This document shows, piece by piece, positions 7,975 through 16,610 of a stretch of DNA of 64,000 bases (position 1 is the first letter of the stretch; every line of letters starts with the position of its first letter). The DNA comes from Diaminobutyricibacter sp049994905 (GTDB taxonomy: Bacteria; Actinomycetota; Actinomycetes; Actinomycetales; Microbacteriaceae), in the NCBI RefSeq assembly GCF_049994905.1, contig NZ_CP188258.1, positions 124,001 through 188,000 on the forward strand, given 5' to 3'. A program made the position numbers and the translations under genes. A model generated the notes under the pieces. The model was given only the letters and a program-made list of their open reading frames with translations, did not search any database and had not been told where the DNA came from.

Positions 7975-10377
7975 CTACCCGCGCGTCGTGAGCGTGTAGT
8001 GCCCGGATGCGCATCCCGTCACGGTCCACCCGCCGGGCACCGCGGTGGTCGCCACGTTCGTCATCCCCGTGGTGCGCACGTCGGGTGTGGCCGCGCCCGG
8101 AACCCACACGTCGAGCCCGCATCCATGCTTCGTCGCGGTTCCGGCCAGCAGGATGTTCGACCCTTGGGCGGCGAGCGTCGTCACGTGTCCGGGCGCCGAG
8201 CGTGGGTACGCGCGACCCAGGATCTGCAGCAGATCGGTGCGCGGCGGTGCGTCGCCGCCGGTCTTGCAGTCCTCGACCATGATTCCGTTGCCGGCTGGGC
8301 CGATACCGTTCTGCGGGTCGCCGCACGCCTGCTTCCACACCCAGTATGCGCTGCCGAGCATGTTCGCATCTTCTGCTTGTGCGTAGCGCGTGAGGCGCGC
8401 GTCGACGTCGCTGTTGTCGCCCCAGTACCCGTATTCGCCCGACCAGAGCGGTGCGTTGTATTCGTCGGCCACCCGCTGGGCGAGCGTGAACTGCCGTTCC
8501 AGGCCGACGATCGCCGGGATGCCGAGCGAACGGTCCATGGTGATCGATTCGGCGTACAGGTGGGGCGAGAACACGATGTTGTGGTCGCCGGTGAACCCGG
8601 GCGTCGGACCGCTGTCGAAGCCGAGTCCTGACCAGAGGATGCTGGGCTCCACGAAGACGATCTGCGGGGCTCCGGATGATCGGATCGCCCTGATCGCCCG
8701 GTCGTAGTACTGGCCGAGCAGGTAGGACGTCGTCACCGGCGCCGTCTCGCCGAAGCCGGGCTCGTTGAGCAGGTCGTAGCCGGCGACCGTCGGTTCGTCA
8801 CGGAACATCGTGGCGAGTTTTCCCCAGGTCTGGACGAGTGCGCTCTGCACCCCGTCGGTGTCGAAGTAGAAGTTCTGGAACGCGCGGTCCCCGGCGGGCG
8901 AGATGTCGCGGCCGGTGAACTGGCAGCGCGGCGCACCATCCGTGATCGTCGCCCAGGCGGGAGCGCCGTCGTAACCCCACATCGGGTCGGTCCCCGGCCG
9001 GCACGCCGTGCCGTCAGGTGTCGCGCCGTTCCACCATCCGTCCTGGTGCATGTCGAGCACGATGTAGATGCCGTGCTGTTTCGCCCAGCCGACCGCCTGG
9101 GTCACCTTGTCGAGGTACGCCTGGTCGAACGTGCCGCGGCTCGGCTCGAGCGACGACCACGACAGGTTCAGCCGCACGACGTTGAAGCCCTGCGCCGCGA
9201 TGCCCGCGAAGTCGTCTTCGGTCAGCGGACGGGTCGCCGCCACGCCGGGGGTCGGCTGGTAGAAGTCGACGAGCTGGTTGACGTTGACCCCGCGCAGCAG
9301 CACCTGGTTGCCGTTGCCGTCGGTGATGATGCGGCCGCTGGCGCGGAGGAAGTCTGCGGGCCCCGAAACCTGGGCCGAGCCCGCACGTGGCGTCGATGCG
9401 GAGGCCGCCTCTATGGAGGGCATGCCGAGGGCCGCGATCAGCGCGACCACCACGATGCCTGCGGCCGTCGTCGCCGCCAGCCTCGGCACGTGTGCCCAGC
9501 GTCCCGTGCGCAGTCGATCGGCGACGACGGCGCCCACACCGACCACCCAGCCGACGCATGCCCCGAAGGCGAGCCCGTCGGCGACGGCGACGTAGGCGGC
9601 CATCAAGGGCCACAGGTCACCGCTCAGGCCGCCATCCACCGCGAATGCGATGAGCGCCTGGACGAGTCCGACCATGCCGCCGGCGACGAGCGCCGCGAGC
9701 CATCCGCCCAGGACTCCGGGAACCCGGCGGCGCATCCACCGCAGGCAGAGAGCGGTGGCCACCGCAATGAGCAGCACCGCGACGAGCACGGACAACGGGC
9801 CGTGGTCGGGACGCGCAACCGGGACACCCGGCGCATAGACCGCGCCGGTCCACCAGAATCCGGCGAGCAGGGGAGTGATCGCCGCGAAGACGGCCGCGGG
9901 GATCCAGAGCGACGCGGATGGCCCTGAGCGTCGCGTTCCGAGCAACGGCCAGAGCGATCCGGATGCGTACGACTCTCTCGTCGTCGGCCCGCCGAACCAG
10001 CGGGCGAAGGCAGCGACGATGAGTGCTGCCGGCACCGCTTTACCGGTCACGTATCCGGCCGCCCATCCGGCCACCGCGAGGTTCCACGTCATGAAGAAGC
10101 AGGCCGCCGCCTGTGCAAGCAGCACCGCGAGCACGACACCGGCCGTCAGCGTCCAGAAGCGGGCGCCGGCGCGAACCGCAGCCCACCATACGACGCCCAG
10201 CACCACCGGCACGAATACCACGTACGGAGCGAACGGCCATGCGCCGGTGCCGAACCGCGGCAACGCTCCCGACCAACCGACCAGCGCGAGCAGCCCCGTG
10301 GGGTCGGCGACCGCCTGGACCACGACCAGGACCAACATGGTGGATACCGCAACGGCGGGACGTCGAACGGACTTCAT
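7975..10377 (-). CDS. Membrane-anchored GH5 glycoside hydrolase (endoglycoceramidase-like)
   Basis: About 800 residues in two parts. Residues 1-~325 hold nine or ten hydrophobic segments (for example APYVVFVPVVLGVVWWA) and look like an integral membrane domain. Residues ~340-690 form a GH5 catalytic domain: start RIITDGNGNQVLLRGVNV, then VVRLNLSWSSLEP, IVLDMHQDGWW, acid/base Glu539 in DLLNEPG, FSPHLYAES, and nucleophile Glu648 in WSGEYGYW. HQD plus NEPG is the pattern of endoglycosylceramidases, which cut glycan from lipid. The last ~80 residues form a small C-terminal beta domain. I prefer ATG 10377 (GGAG four bases upstream) over an in-frame TTG at 10395. Transcribed away from a TetR gene that may control it. 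The fusion is unusual; substrate unknown. Confidence 0.85.
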   Translation of the reverse strand: MKSVRRPAVAVSTMLVLVVVQAVADPTGLLALVGWSGALPRFGTGAWPFAPYVVFVPVVLGVVWWAAVRAGARFWTLTAGVVLAVLLAQAAACFFMTWNLAVAGWAAGYVTGKAVPAALIVAAFARWFGGPTTRESYASGSLWPLLGTRRSGPSASLWIPAAVFAAITPLLAGFWWTGAVYAPGVPVARPDHGPLSVLVAVLLIAVATALCLRWMRRRVPGVLGGWLAALVAGGMVGLVQALIAFAVDGGLSGDLWPLMAAYVAVADGLAFGACVGWVVGVGAVVADRLRTGRWAHVPRLAATTAAGIVVVALIAALGMPSIEAASASTPRAGSAQVSGPADFLRASGRIITDGNGNQVLLRGVNVNQLVDFYQPTPGVAATRPLTEDDFAGIAAQGFNVVRLNLSWSSLEPSRGTFDQAYLDKVTQAVGWAKQHGIYIVLDMHQDGWWNGATPDGTACRPGTDPMWGYDGAPAWATITDGAPRCQFTGRDISPAGDRAFQNFYFDTDGVQSALVQTWGKLATMFRDEPTVAGYDLLNEPGFGETAPVTTSYLLGQYYDRAIRAIRSSGAPQIVFVEPSILWSGLGFDSGPTPGFTGDHNIVFSPHLYAESITMDRSLGIPAIVGLERQFTLAQRVADEYNAPLWSGEYGYWGDNSDVDARLTRYAQAEDANMLGSAYWVWKQACGDPQNGIGPAGNGIMVEDCKTGGDAPPRTDLLQILGRAYPRSAPGHVTTLAAQGSNILLAGTATKHGCGLDVWVPGAATPDVRTTGMTNVATTAVPGGWTVTGCASGHYTLTTRG

Positions 10378-10452
10378 GACACTCCATCGTGACAAGTTCG
10401 CGGGGACAGACTGGGCCGTTCGCCGCTGTGACTGGTTGATTCTACATAACTA

Positions 10453-10485
10453 TCGATCGATCGATCGATCGAGCGGTGCTACGCT
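10453..10485 (+). promoter_or_regulatory. TetR operator candidate (TCGA)5 and leaderless promoter
   Basis: Bases 10453-10472 are five perfect TCGA units, a 20-bp sequence identical to its own reverse complement. TACGCT (10480-10485) lies 6 bases before an ATG at 10492 and can serve as a -10 box, so the palindrome covers the expected -35/spacer. A palindrome here is what a self-regulating TetR protein would bind, and it also lies about 75 bases upstream of the divergent GH5 gene. Confidence 0.5.
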
Positions 10486-10491
10486 GCTGCC

Positions 10492-10518
10492 ATGGACGTG
10501 GGGGAGCACAGGAAATGA
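10492..10518 (+). CDS. Eight-codon leader ORF coupled to the TetR gene
   Basis: ATG 10492 opens MDVGEHRK and stops at TGA 10516-10518, overlapping the TetR ATG (10515) by 4 bases. It begins 6 bases after the TACGCT -10 candidate, so the mRNA would start at or near its first base. The AGGA that serves as Shine-Dalgarno for the TetR gene lies inside it. It probably acts by translational coupling rather than as a functional peptide. Too short for any homology test. Confidence 0.4.
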   Translation: MDVGEHRK

Positions 10519-11183
10519 ATTCGGTCGTCGCGCCCCAGCCCGTGCGCCGGGTCGCATCGGAGCAGACCGTCCTTCCTGCCGCGCTCGCGTCCGATGACAC
10601 GCGGGGTCGCATCCTCGAGGCGTCCCTCAGGCTTTTCGCCGAGAGGGGCTACGCGGGCACGTCCATCCGTGACATCGCGGGTGCCGTCGGCATCCAGTCG
10701 GCGACCCTCTACGGTCATTTCCCGTCCAAGGAGCACATCCTCGCCGTGCTCGCCGAGGCCGGCCACGAAGCGCACCGGCGCATGCTGGCGGATGCCCTGG
10801 CCGGCGCCGGAACGGATCCCGCCGACCAGCTCGCCGCCCTCGTTCGCGCCCACGTCATGGCACACGCCGAGCTCGCCATGCTCTCCATCGTCGCGAACGT
10901 CGAACTCCACGCCCTCTCGGCCGACCTGGTGGGCGGCTCGCTCGCCGCACGCTCCGAAAGCGAGCGCCTATTCACCGGCGCCATCACCCGCGGCATCGAA
11001 CTCGGTCGCTTCAGCACACCGGACGCGTGGCTGGCAGCGGCGGCGATCGGCGGCATGGGGCTGCGCGTGGCGTACTGGTTCGGGCCTGGCAGCAGTATGT
11101 CTGCCGAGACCGTCGCGGACACCTACGTCGAGTTCGCGCTGCGGATCCTCGGCGCGGCGTCTCCGATTCGCGACCCGCACTAG
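10515..11183 (+). CDS. TetR/AcrR family transcriptional regulator
   Basis: 222 residues. The N-terminal helix-turn-helix domain is clear: TRGRILEASLRLFAERGYAG, TSIRDIAGAVGIQSATLYGHF, SKEHILAVL (about residues 28-80). The C-terminal ligand/dimer domain is helical with an AWLAAAAIGGMGLRVAYWF end. ATG 10515 has AGGAA just upstream. It is divergent from the membrane-anchored GH5 gene, and the shared intergenic region contains the (TCGA)5 palindrome, so autorepression plus control of the hydrolase is the simplest model. The inducer cannot be guessed. Confidence 0.9.
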   Translation: MNSVVAPQPVRRVASEQTVLPAALASDDTRGRILEASLRLFAERGYAGTSIRDIAGAVGIQSATLYGHFPSKEHILAVLAEAGHEAHRRMLADALAGAGTDPADQLAALVRAHVMAHAELAMLSIVANVELHALSADLVGGSLAARSESERLFTGAITRGIELGRFSTPDAWLAAAAIGGMGLRVAYWFGPGSSMSAETVADTYVEFALRILGAASPIRDPH

Positions 11184-11397
11184 CTGCCACTGCAGCGTCC
11201 CCGTCTGACACTGAATCTTGCGTGTGGAGCACTGAGTTCCCTTCCGGTCGGCCAGTGCGGCGAAGCGGCTTTCGTAATCTCGACCGAGAACGCCCACAGC
11301 GCAGGTTCCCCCCCATTGTTCCTCCGCTGCGACGTTCTCTGGCGCCGCGGTGTGCGAACCGCGGCGCCTCCACAACGAACCACAGACGGGAAGCCCC

Positions 11398-11844
11398 ATG
11401 GCAAACGAAGCTGCGAGATCCGGCGGTCTGATTGCGATCGCGGCAGCCTCCCTGCTCGCCATGAGCGGCTGTTCCTCCGCCGAACGCGGCGCATCGTCTC
11501 AGCCACCATCACTCGGGGCGGACTGTTCACGAGCCGTAGCGGCGGGTGCACACCTCGACTCGTCACTGCGCACGATCCACGCCGACAGCGACCCCTCGTC
11601 GCGCAAGGTCTCCCTCGCTGCCGCCGTTCAGACGCTCGAGATAGCGAACGCGTCGCTCCACGACTCGCGACTGACGAACCTCGGCCAGGCCATCCTTGTG
11701 CACCTGGCGGAGGCGCTGTCGGCCGCCACGCGCGGCGAGAGCACGCCGTTCGATTACGCAGACTTCGAGCGGATGTGGGACCAGACGATCGTCTCGACCT
11801 GCGGCGCTCACACAGCGCGGCTCGACGGCGCCCAGCCGTTCTGA
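11398..11844 (+). CDS. Putative lipoprotein of unknown function
   Basis: 148 residues starting MANEAARSGG, then a hydrophobic stretch ending in the lipobox LLAMSGC, so Cys24 would be lipidated and the mature protein (about 125 residues) held on the outer face of the membrane. The mature part is helical, with two further Cys (one in ADCSRA, one in STCGA) that could form a disulfide. I recognise no family. The 214 bases upstream (11184-11397) show no gene; a GCGGCGC-type repeat there could be a weak hairpin. It ends 15 bases before the converging sigma-factor gene. Confidence 0.7.
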   Translation: MANEAARSGGLIAIAAASLLAMSGCSSAERGASSQPPSLGADCSRAVAAGAHLDSSLRTIHADSDPSSRKVSLAAAVQTLEIANASLHDSRLTNLGQAILVHLAEALSAATRGESTPFDYADFERMWDQTIVSTCGAHTARLDGAQPF

Positions 11845-11859
11845 CTCGTCAGGGCTGCC

Positions 11860-12783
11860 TCAGCGCCCCGACCGACGCGACTCGTTCGCTTCACGCAGCA
11901 CCGCCCACGCATCCGCGACCGGCCCAACGTGCCCGAGCTTGTCGGGGTTCAGCACCGTGCGGATCGTCTGGATGCGCCCATCGAGCACGTCGAGCGCCCA
12001 CGTGTTCATCACCAGGCCGTCGCGGTCGCGGAAGATCGCGCCCGGCTGCCCGTTGACCACGTGCGGCTCCAGTGTTCCGCCGATCCCGAGGAACAACGGC
12101 ATCATCGAGGCCAGCACCCGCGTGACATTGTCGGCGCCGGCCACGCCTCTCGCCCACTGCGGCGCCTTGCCGCCACCGTCGCCGACCATCTGCACATCGG
12201 CGGCGAGCAGTTCGCGGAGGCTGTCCACATCCCCTTCGCGGATCGCGTCGAAGAATCGGGCGGCCAGCTCATCCCGTTCCTTGCGGTTCGCCTCGAAGCG
12301 GGGCCGGCCCTCATCCATGTGCCGGCGCGCGCGCACGGCGAGCTGGCGGCACGCCGCCTCCGAACGGCCGACGGATGCGGCGATCTCCGGAAAGTCGAAC
12401 GCGAACACTTCCCGAAGCACGAACACCGCACGTTCGAGCGGGGTCAGCTGCTCAAGCAGGAGCAGTGCCGCCATGGACACGGAGTCGGCGAGTTCCGCCG
12501 AACGGGCTGGATCTTCGTACGGATCCGAGATGAGTGGCTCGGGAAACCAGGTTCCGACGTACTGTTCCCGGCGGGCGCGCGCCGAACGAAGCACGTCGAT
12601 GGAGATCCGCGTCACGATCGCCGAGAGGAAAGCCTTCGTCGATGTCGGGGTCGTGCCGGAGGCCTCATAACGAAGCCAGGTCTCCTGCACCGCATCCTCT
12701 GCTTCGCCGACGCTGCCGAGAATGCGGTAGGCGATCGCGAACAGCAGCGGGCGCAGCTGCTCGAATCCTTCTTCCCGGCTCAT
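11860..12783 (-). CDS. ECF41-type RNA polymerase sigma factor with SnoaL-like C-terminus
   Basis: 307 residues from ATG 12783. Sigma region 2 (RPLLFAIAYRILGSVGEAEDAVQ, cited as AYRILGSVGEAEDAVQ) and region 4 (LTPLERAVFVLREVFAFDF ... AACRQLAVRAR) flank the linker GTWFPEPL, a mark of group ECF41. Region 4 is followed by a SnoaL-like domain (FFDAIREGDVDSLRELL) ending in NPDKL, the conserved ECF41 motif; in studied members this domain, not an anti-sigma factor, controls activity. Its ATG overlaps the stop of the upstream epimerase gene (ATGA), as expected: ECF41 genes usually sit beside an oxidoreductase/epimerase/decarboxylase target. See the promoter at 13756-13782. Confidence 0.92.
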   Translation of the reverse strand: MSREEGFEQLRPLLFAIAYRILGSVGEAEDAVQETWLRYEASGTTPTSTKAFLSAIVTRISIDVLRSARARREQYVGTWFPEPLISDPYEDPARSAELADSVSMAALLLLEQLTPLERAVFVLREVFAFDFPEIAASVGRSEAACRQLAVRARRHMDEGRPRFEANRKERDELAARFFDAIREGDVDSLRELLAADVQMVGDGGGKAPQWARGVAGADNVTRVLASMMPLFLGIGGTLEPHVVNGQPGAIFRDRDGLVMNTWALDVLDGRIQTIRTVLNPDKLGHVGPVADAWAVLREANESRRSGR

Positions 12784-13712
12784 GCCAGCCCCTCCCGGAA
12801 TCCTTGCCGCCACGACGGGTACCGCGGCACCCAGGCGAGCTCCCGCCTCGCCTTCGCGTTCGAGAATCCGCGGCCCTCGGTCATCATGATCACCGCGACG
12901 TCCCCGGCCAGCGGGCGCGCCAGCCAGGTCGGCACGTGCATCGGCGGCTTCGCGCCGGCGCTTTGCGCGAGATACGGCAGCCAGTCACGGGCCGGCGCGG
13001 GCTCGTCGTCGACGATGTTGAAGACGCCTGTCGCGTTCTGCTCCACAGCCAACACGGTAGCGCTCGCGGCGTCATCGAGGTGCAGCCACGAGCTGTGTCC
13101 GGCGCCGTCGCCGACGAGCGGATACTGCCGTTTGCGCACGAGCTCGGCCTGGTCGTCGCTTGCGCCGGGACCGTACAGTGCGCCGAATCGCAGGGCCGCG
13201 CCGTCGACCGAACGCACCGCATCCTCGAGATAGCGGATGGCCGCCATCCCCTTCTCTGCCGCCGTCCCGGCCAGCGCGTCGAGCGGGTCGTCCTCCGTCT
13301 TCACCCATCCACCCTCGCGGACGCCGTTCCAGCTGCCGTAACTCTGGGCGACGAACCGCGTGACGCCGGTCGCTTCGGCGGCCGCCAGCAGGTGGTCGGT
13401 TCCTTCGGTGCGAAGACGGATCGTCGGGGCGAACCACCGGTCCATGTGTTTGATGTCGGCCTTGCCCGCGTGCGCGGGCGCAATGGCGGTCATCTGGTGC
13501 ACGATCACGTCCGGCCGCGCTGTCGCTACGGCTTGACCGACGGATGCCGCATCCAGCCCGTCCATCACCACCGGCTCCGCGCCCAGCTGCCTCAGCATCC
13601 CCAGGTTGCGGTCGGATGTCGTGGTCGCCGTCACCTGATGGCCGCGCTCCACAAGCTGCGGCACCAGTCGCCGCCCCACAACCCCGGTTCCGCCTGCCAC
13701 GAATACCCGCAT
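12780..13712 (-). CDS. NAD-dependent epimerase/dehydratase (ECF41 partner)
   Basis: 310-residue extended short-chain dehydrogenase/reductase. The nucleotide-binding Gly motif is VAGGTGVVGRRL (residues 5-16); the following TTTSDRNLGMLRQLGAEPVVMDGLD is the usual beta2-alpha-beta3 part. Around residue 130 FVAQSYGSWNG has the Tyr of the active site, though the classic YxxxK is not obvious, so catalysis may be atypical (NmrA-like or atypical SDR). First gene of the two-gene operon with the ECF41 sigma factor; its promoter matches the ECF41 consensus, so it is the likely main target. Substrate unknown. Confidence 0.87.
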   Translation of the reverse strand: MRVFVAGGTGVVGRRLVPQLVERGHQVTATTTSDRNLGMLRQLGAEPVVMDGLDAASVGQAVATARPDVIVHQMTAIAPAHAGKADIKHMDRWFAPTIRLRTEGTDHLLAAAEATGVTRFVAQSYGSWNGVREGGWVKTEDDPLDALAGTAAEKGMAAIRYLEDAVRSVDGAALRFGALYGPGASDDQAELVRKRQYPLVGDGAGHSSWLHLDDAASATVLAVEQNATGVFNIVDDEPAPARDWLPYLAQSAGAKPPMHVPTWLARPLAGDVAVIMMTEGRGFSNAKARRELAWVPRYPSWRQGFREGLA

Positions 13713-13755
13713 GCCCGTCGTCCTCCTCGGTTCAGTCTCTGCCTGTGAAACCTGA

Positions 13756-13782
13756 GACGAAATGGCGGAGCGGGGTGTGACA
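13756..13782 (-). promoter_or_regulatory. ECF41-dependent promoter
   Basis: On the minus strand TGTCACA (13782-13776), a 16-base spacer and CGTC (13759-13756) match the known ECF41 consensus exactly. Transcription would start near 13750, about 38 bases before the epimerase ATG at 13712. This implies that the sigma factor directs its own operon. Confidence 0.75.
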
Positions 13783-13796
13783 TGCGCGGCCAGCGC

Positions 13797-13991
13797 TCAG
13801 ATGCGCGCGGGGGATTCGGACGGGATGAGGATCCAGAGCGCGATGTAGACGATGAACTGCGGTCCGGGGAGCAGGCAGGACAGCAGGAAGAGGATGCGCA
13901 CCGTGGACGGTTTCCAGCCGAAACGCTGGGCGAGGCCCGCACACACTCCTCCGATGATGCGGCCGGACAGTGGACGATAGAGAGTGATCAT
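13797..13991 (-). CDS. PspC-domain small membrane protein
   Basis: 64 residues from ATG 13991. The whole protein is one PspC domain: RPLSGRIIGGVCAGLAQRFGW, then STVRILFLLS and a long hydrophobic segment ending ALWILIPSE. PspC proteins sense or respond to envelope stress in the membrane; stand-alone short forms are common in Actinobacteria. It lies between the ECF41 operon and a penicillin-binding protein gene on the same strand, but the gaps argue for its own promoter. No partner PspA or LiaF-type gene is in the window. Confidence 0.8.
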   Translation of the reverse strand: MITLYRPLSGRIIGGVCAGLAQRFGWKPSTVRILFLLSCLLPGPQFIVYIALWILIPSESPARI

Positions 13992-14116
13992 GGTTCCAGC
14001 CTGCGCGCTCGTGCCCCGGTTGACCATCCGGGAATCCCCCCAATCGACCCTGATCTCGCGACACGCTCGGCCCGGCCGCGATCGAACCGAGCCGATCAGC
14101 GACCGAGCCGAGCCGA

Positions 14117-16501
14117 TCAGCGACCGGGCGCGGATGTGGGCGCGGGAGCCGTGGTGGGCACCGGTTTCGGCTTCGGGCCTGCGCTCGTGTAGACCGTGAC
14201 GGTGTCTCCCCGGTAGGCGGACGCGCCCTTACCCGGTGAACTGGCATGAACGGCTCCGGCAGGCTCCTCGCCGGCCTGGATGCCGCCGTCCTCGTACCTC
14301 AGCCCCAGTCTCTCCAGCGTGCCCCGGGCGTTCTGGGGCGTCAGGCCGGTCAGGCTCGGGACGCTGATGGCGGAGCCGCGAACCTGGGATGTGGACGGTG
14401 CGGTGAACGCGTCGCCTCCGTACTTCGAGACAGCAGCGCTCATCACGTTCCGCATGACGGCGACACGGGCGAGCGCGGGCGTGGTGTCGTGGGTCGGGTA
14501 GATCTTGCGCATGTCGGCGTGACCGTCGATGTTTCCCACCCAGTAGGCCCCGGCGACTTTCGTCGTCGCCGCGACGAGCCAGAGTTGCTCGTTGCCGTCC
14601 GTCGTTCCCGTCTTGGCGAGCATGTCGGTGCCCGTGCGGTTCAGGCCTGCGGCGGTCCCGTACGCCGTCACGCGTTTCAACGCATAAGCCATGGCCGCCG
14701 CGATCTCCGGCGCCACGGCCTGGCTGCACGCAGACTCCGGCGCGGGAATGTCGTGTGCACCCGCATCGACGATCTTGTCGATCGCGATCGGCGTGCAGAT
14801 CTTGCCCCCGTTGGCGATGGCGGCGAATGCGGTCGCCATAGTGAGCGGGGAGACGTTGTTCGTGCCGAGCACACTGGCGGGGTTGGAGTCGAGCTGATCG
14901 CCCGCAGCGGGATGGACGCCGAATGCCTCCGCATTCTTGCGGATCTCGCACAGGTCGAGTTCCCTCGCCATTGCGACGTACGCCGTGTTGATCGACTCGG
15001 CGGTGGCGCTCAGCGCGCTCTGGATCCCTTCTTCTCCGGGGGCGTCGTTCGTCGGCTTCCACACGCCTCCCCACGGGCCGCCGCACGAATCGGTGAAGCT
15101 CGACTGCTTGTAGGTGCGCACATCGGCGTTGACGGTCTCGCTGAGCGCGTGCCCCTTCTTGAGCCATTCGGCCAGCGTGAACACCTTGTAGGTCGAACCC
15201 ACCTGGAATCCGCTCGATCCGCCGTATTTCTGGTCGGTCGAATAGTTCAGCGAGGTGTACTGAGCGCCGGAGTCGAGCACATCCGGGTTCTGGCTGTACT
15301 GCTTGTTCTGTGCCATGTAGAGCACCCGGCCGGTGTCGGGCTGAACGCCGACGAGGGCGCCTCCGAGGTTGGCGCGGTCGTAGACCGGCGGCACATAGCT
15401 GGACATCGTCTCTTCCGCCGTGCGCTGCAGGTCGAGGTCGAGGGTCGTGTAGATCTTGTAGCCGCCCCTGTTGAAGTTCGAGGCGCGGATGTCCGGGTCG
15501 GCGCCGAAGGTCGGATCGTTCAGGATGATCTTCTGCACGAAATCGCAGTAATAGGCGGCTCCGCCTGAGGTCTGGCAGCCCCGCACCGAAGGGGTGATGT
15601 GCGGCTCGATCGGGGTCGCGACGGCGGCATCGTACTGGGCGTCGGTGAGCTTCTTATAGGTGTGCATCTTGGCCAGGATGTAGTCGCGGCGCTCCTTGTT
15701 GGCGGCGTAGCCATTCGCGGCCCCGTTGGTCGTGCTGCCAGGATCGTCGATCTTGAGTGCCGTGGGCGTGTTGACGATGGCGATGAGGCTGGCCGCCTGA
15801 GGCGGGGTCAGCGCGTTGGCGGTGGTGTTGTAGTAGTACCGCGCTGCCGCTTCGATGCCGTAGACCGAGCCGCCGAAGCCGGCGATGTTGAGGTAGCCGG
15901 TGAGGATCGCATCCTTCGAGTACTTCTTCTCGATACCGATCGAGTACCGCATCTCCCTTATCTTGCGGTCGGGTGCGACGCCCGTGGAGTCGTAGACGCA
16001 GGCCTTGTATGCCGCCTTCTGATCGTCGGTCTTGACCGGCAGCGCCTCGCATTTCTGCAGGAGCACATTCTTCACATACTGCTGGGTGATCGAGGAGCCG
16101 CCCTGCACGCGGCCCCCGACGGCCGTCGAGAGGATGCCGCGCGTGGTGCCCTGAACGTCGATACCGCCGTGCGTGTAGAACCGGGGGTCCTCCCCGGCGA
16201 TAACCGCATCTTTGGCCGCGACCGAGATCTGGTCGAAGGTGACCGGCAGGCGGTTCTGCGAATAGAAGGTGGCCAGCGGCACGTCGGTGTCGCCGTCCTT
16301 CGCGTAGATGGTGGTGGGCTGGGCCAGCTGGTCGACGTGGAGGTACTCGGGAAGGCCCTCGAAGATGCCGATGGTGTGGGTGGTTGCGGCGCCGGCGACG
16401 CCGATCGCAGGGGTCACGGCAACCGCGGCCAGAACACCGGCCACGGCACTCATCGCGACGAATCCGGCGAGGGCGCCGCAGGCTCGAAGTGCTCGTCTCA
16501 T
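14117..16501 (-). CDS. Class A penicillin-binding protein with PASTA domain
   Basis: 794 residues: membrane anchor (about 8-38), GT51 glycosyltransferase domain with catalytic Glu104 in AGEDPRFYTHGG and the motif QGGSSITQQYVKN, then a transpeptidase domain with nucleophile Ser436 in GSTYK, SIN of the second motif in ESINTAYV, and Lys630 in the third motif KTGT. A single PASTA domain (about residues 715-780, VPSLTGLTPQNARGTLERLG) and a Pro-rich tail end the protein. It polymerises and cross-links peptidoglycan on the outer membrane face. The ATG has no Shine-Dalgarno and is preceded at 3 bases by a 13-bp palindrome, suggesting a leaderless or directly controlled transcript. Confidence 0.93.
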   Translation of the reverse strand: MRRALRACGALAGFVAMSAVAGVLAAVAVTPAIGVAGAATTHTIGIFEGLPEYLHVDQLAQPTTIYAKDGDTDVPLATFYSQNRLPVTFDQISVAAKDAVIAGEDPRFYTHGGIDVQGTTRGILSTAVGGRVQGGSSITQQYVKNVLLQKCEALPVKTDDQKAAYKACVYDSTGVAPDRKIREMRYSIGIEKKYSKDAILTGYLNIAGFGGSVYGIEAAARYYYNTTANALTPPQAASLIAIVNTPTALKIDDPGSTTNGAANGYAANKERRDYILAKMHTYKKLTDAQYDAAVATPIEPHITPSVRGCQTSGGAAYYCDFVQKIILNDPTFGADPDIRASNFNRGGYKIYTTLDLDLQRTAEETMSSYVPPVYDRANLGGALVGVQPDTGRVLYMAQNKQYSQNPDVLDSGAQYTSLNYSTDQKYGGSSGFQVGSTYKVFTLAEWLKKGHALSETVNADVRTYKQSSFTDSCGGPWGGVWKPTNDAPGEEGIQSALSATAESINTAYVAMARELDLCEIRKNAEAFGVHPAAGDQLDSNPASVLGTNNVSPLTMATAFAAIANGGKICTPIAIDKIVDAGAHDIPAPESACSQAVAPEIAAAMAYALKRVTAYGTAAGLNRTGTDMLAKTGTTDGNEQLWLVAATTKVAGAYWVGNIDGHADMRKIYPTHDTTPALARVAVMRNVMSAAVSKYGGDAFTAPSTSQVRGSAISVPSLTGLTPQNARGTLERLGLRYEDGGIQAGEEPAGAVHASSPGKGASAYRGDTVTVYTSAGPKPKPVPTTAPAPTSAPGR

Positions 16502-16503
16502 TA

Positions 16504-16516
16504 GCCGATAATCGGC
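16504..16516 (-). promoter_or_regulatory. Palindrome GCCGATAATCGGC before the PBP gene
   Basis: A 13-bp palindrome with central A, ending 3 bases upstream of the PBP start. Its 11-bp core CCGATAATCGG occurs again at 23275-23285 in another promoter region. It may be an operator overlapping the -10 region. The binding protein is unknown. Confidence 0.4.
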
Positions 16517-16597
16517 AGGGGTTCAGCGCCGAGCCGGTGGAGGAGACCGGCTTCAGTAGTGCGGGCGCGAAACCTCAGTGGAAGCGGTCGACGCGCG

Positions 16598-16603
16598 TAG
16601 AGT
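16598..16603 (+). promoter_or_regulatory. -10 box TAGAGT of a leaderless transcript
   Basis: TAGAGT stands 7 bases before the GTG at 16611, the spacing expected when transcription starts on the first base of the gene. No good -35 is visible. It is my reason for preferring GTG 16611 over the in-frame GTG 16578. Confidence 0.4.
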
Positions 16604-16610
16604 CGCACGC

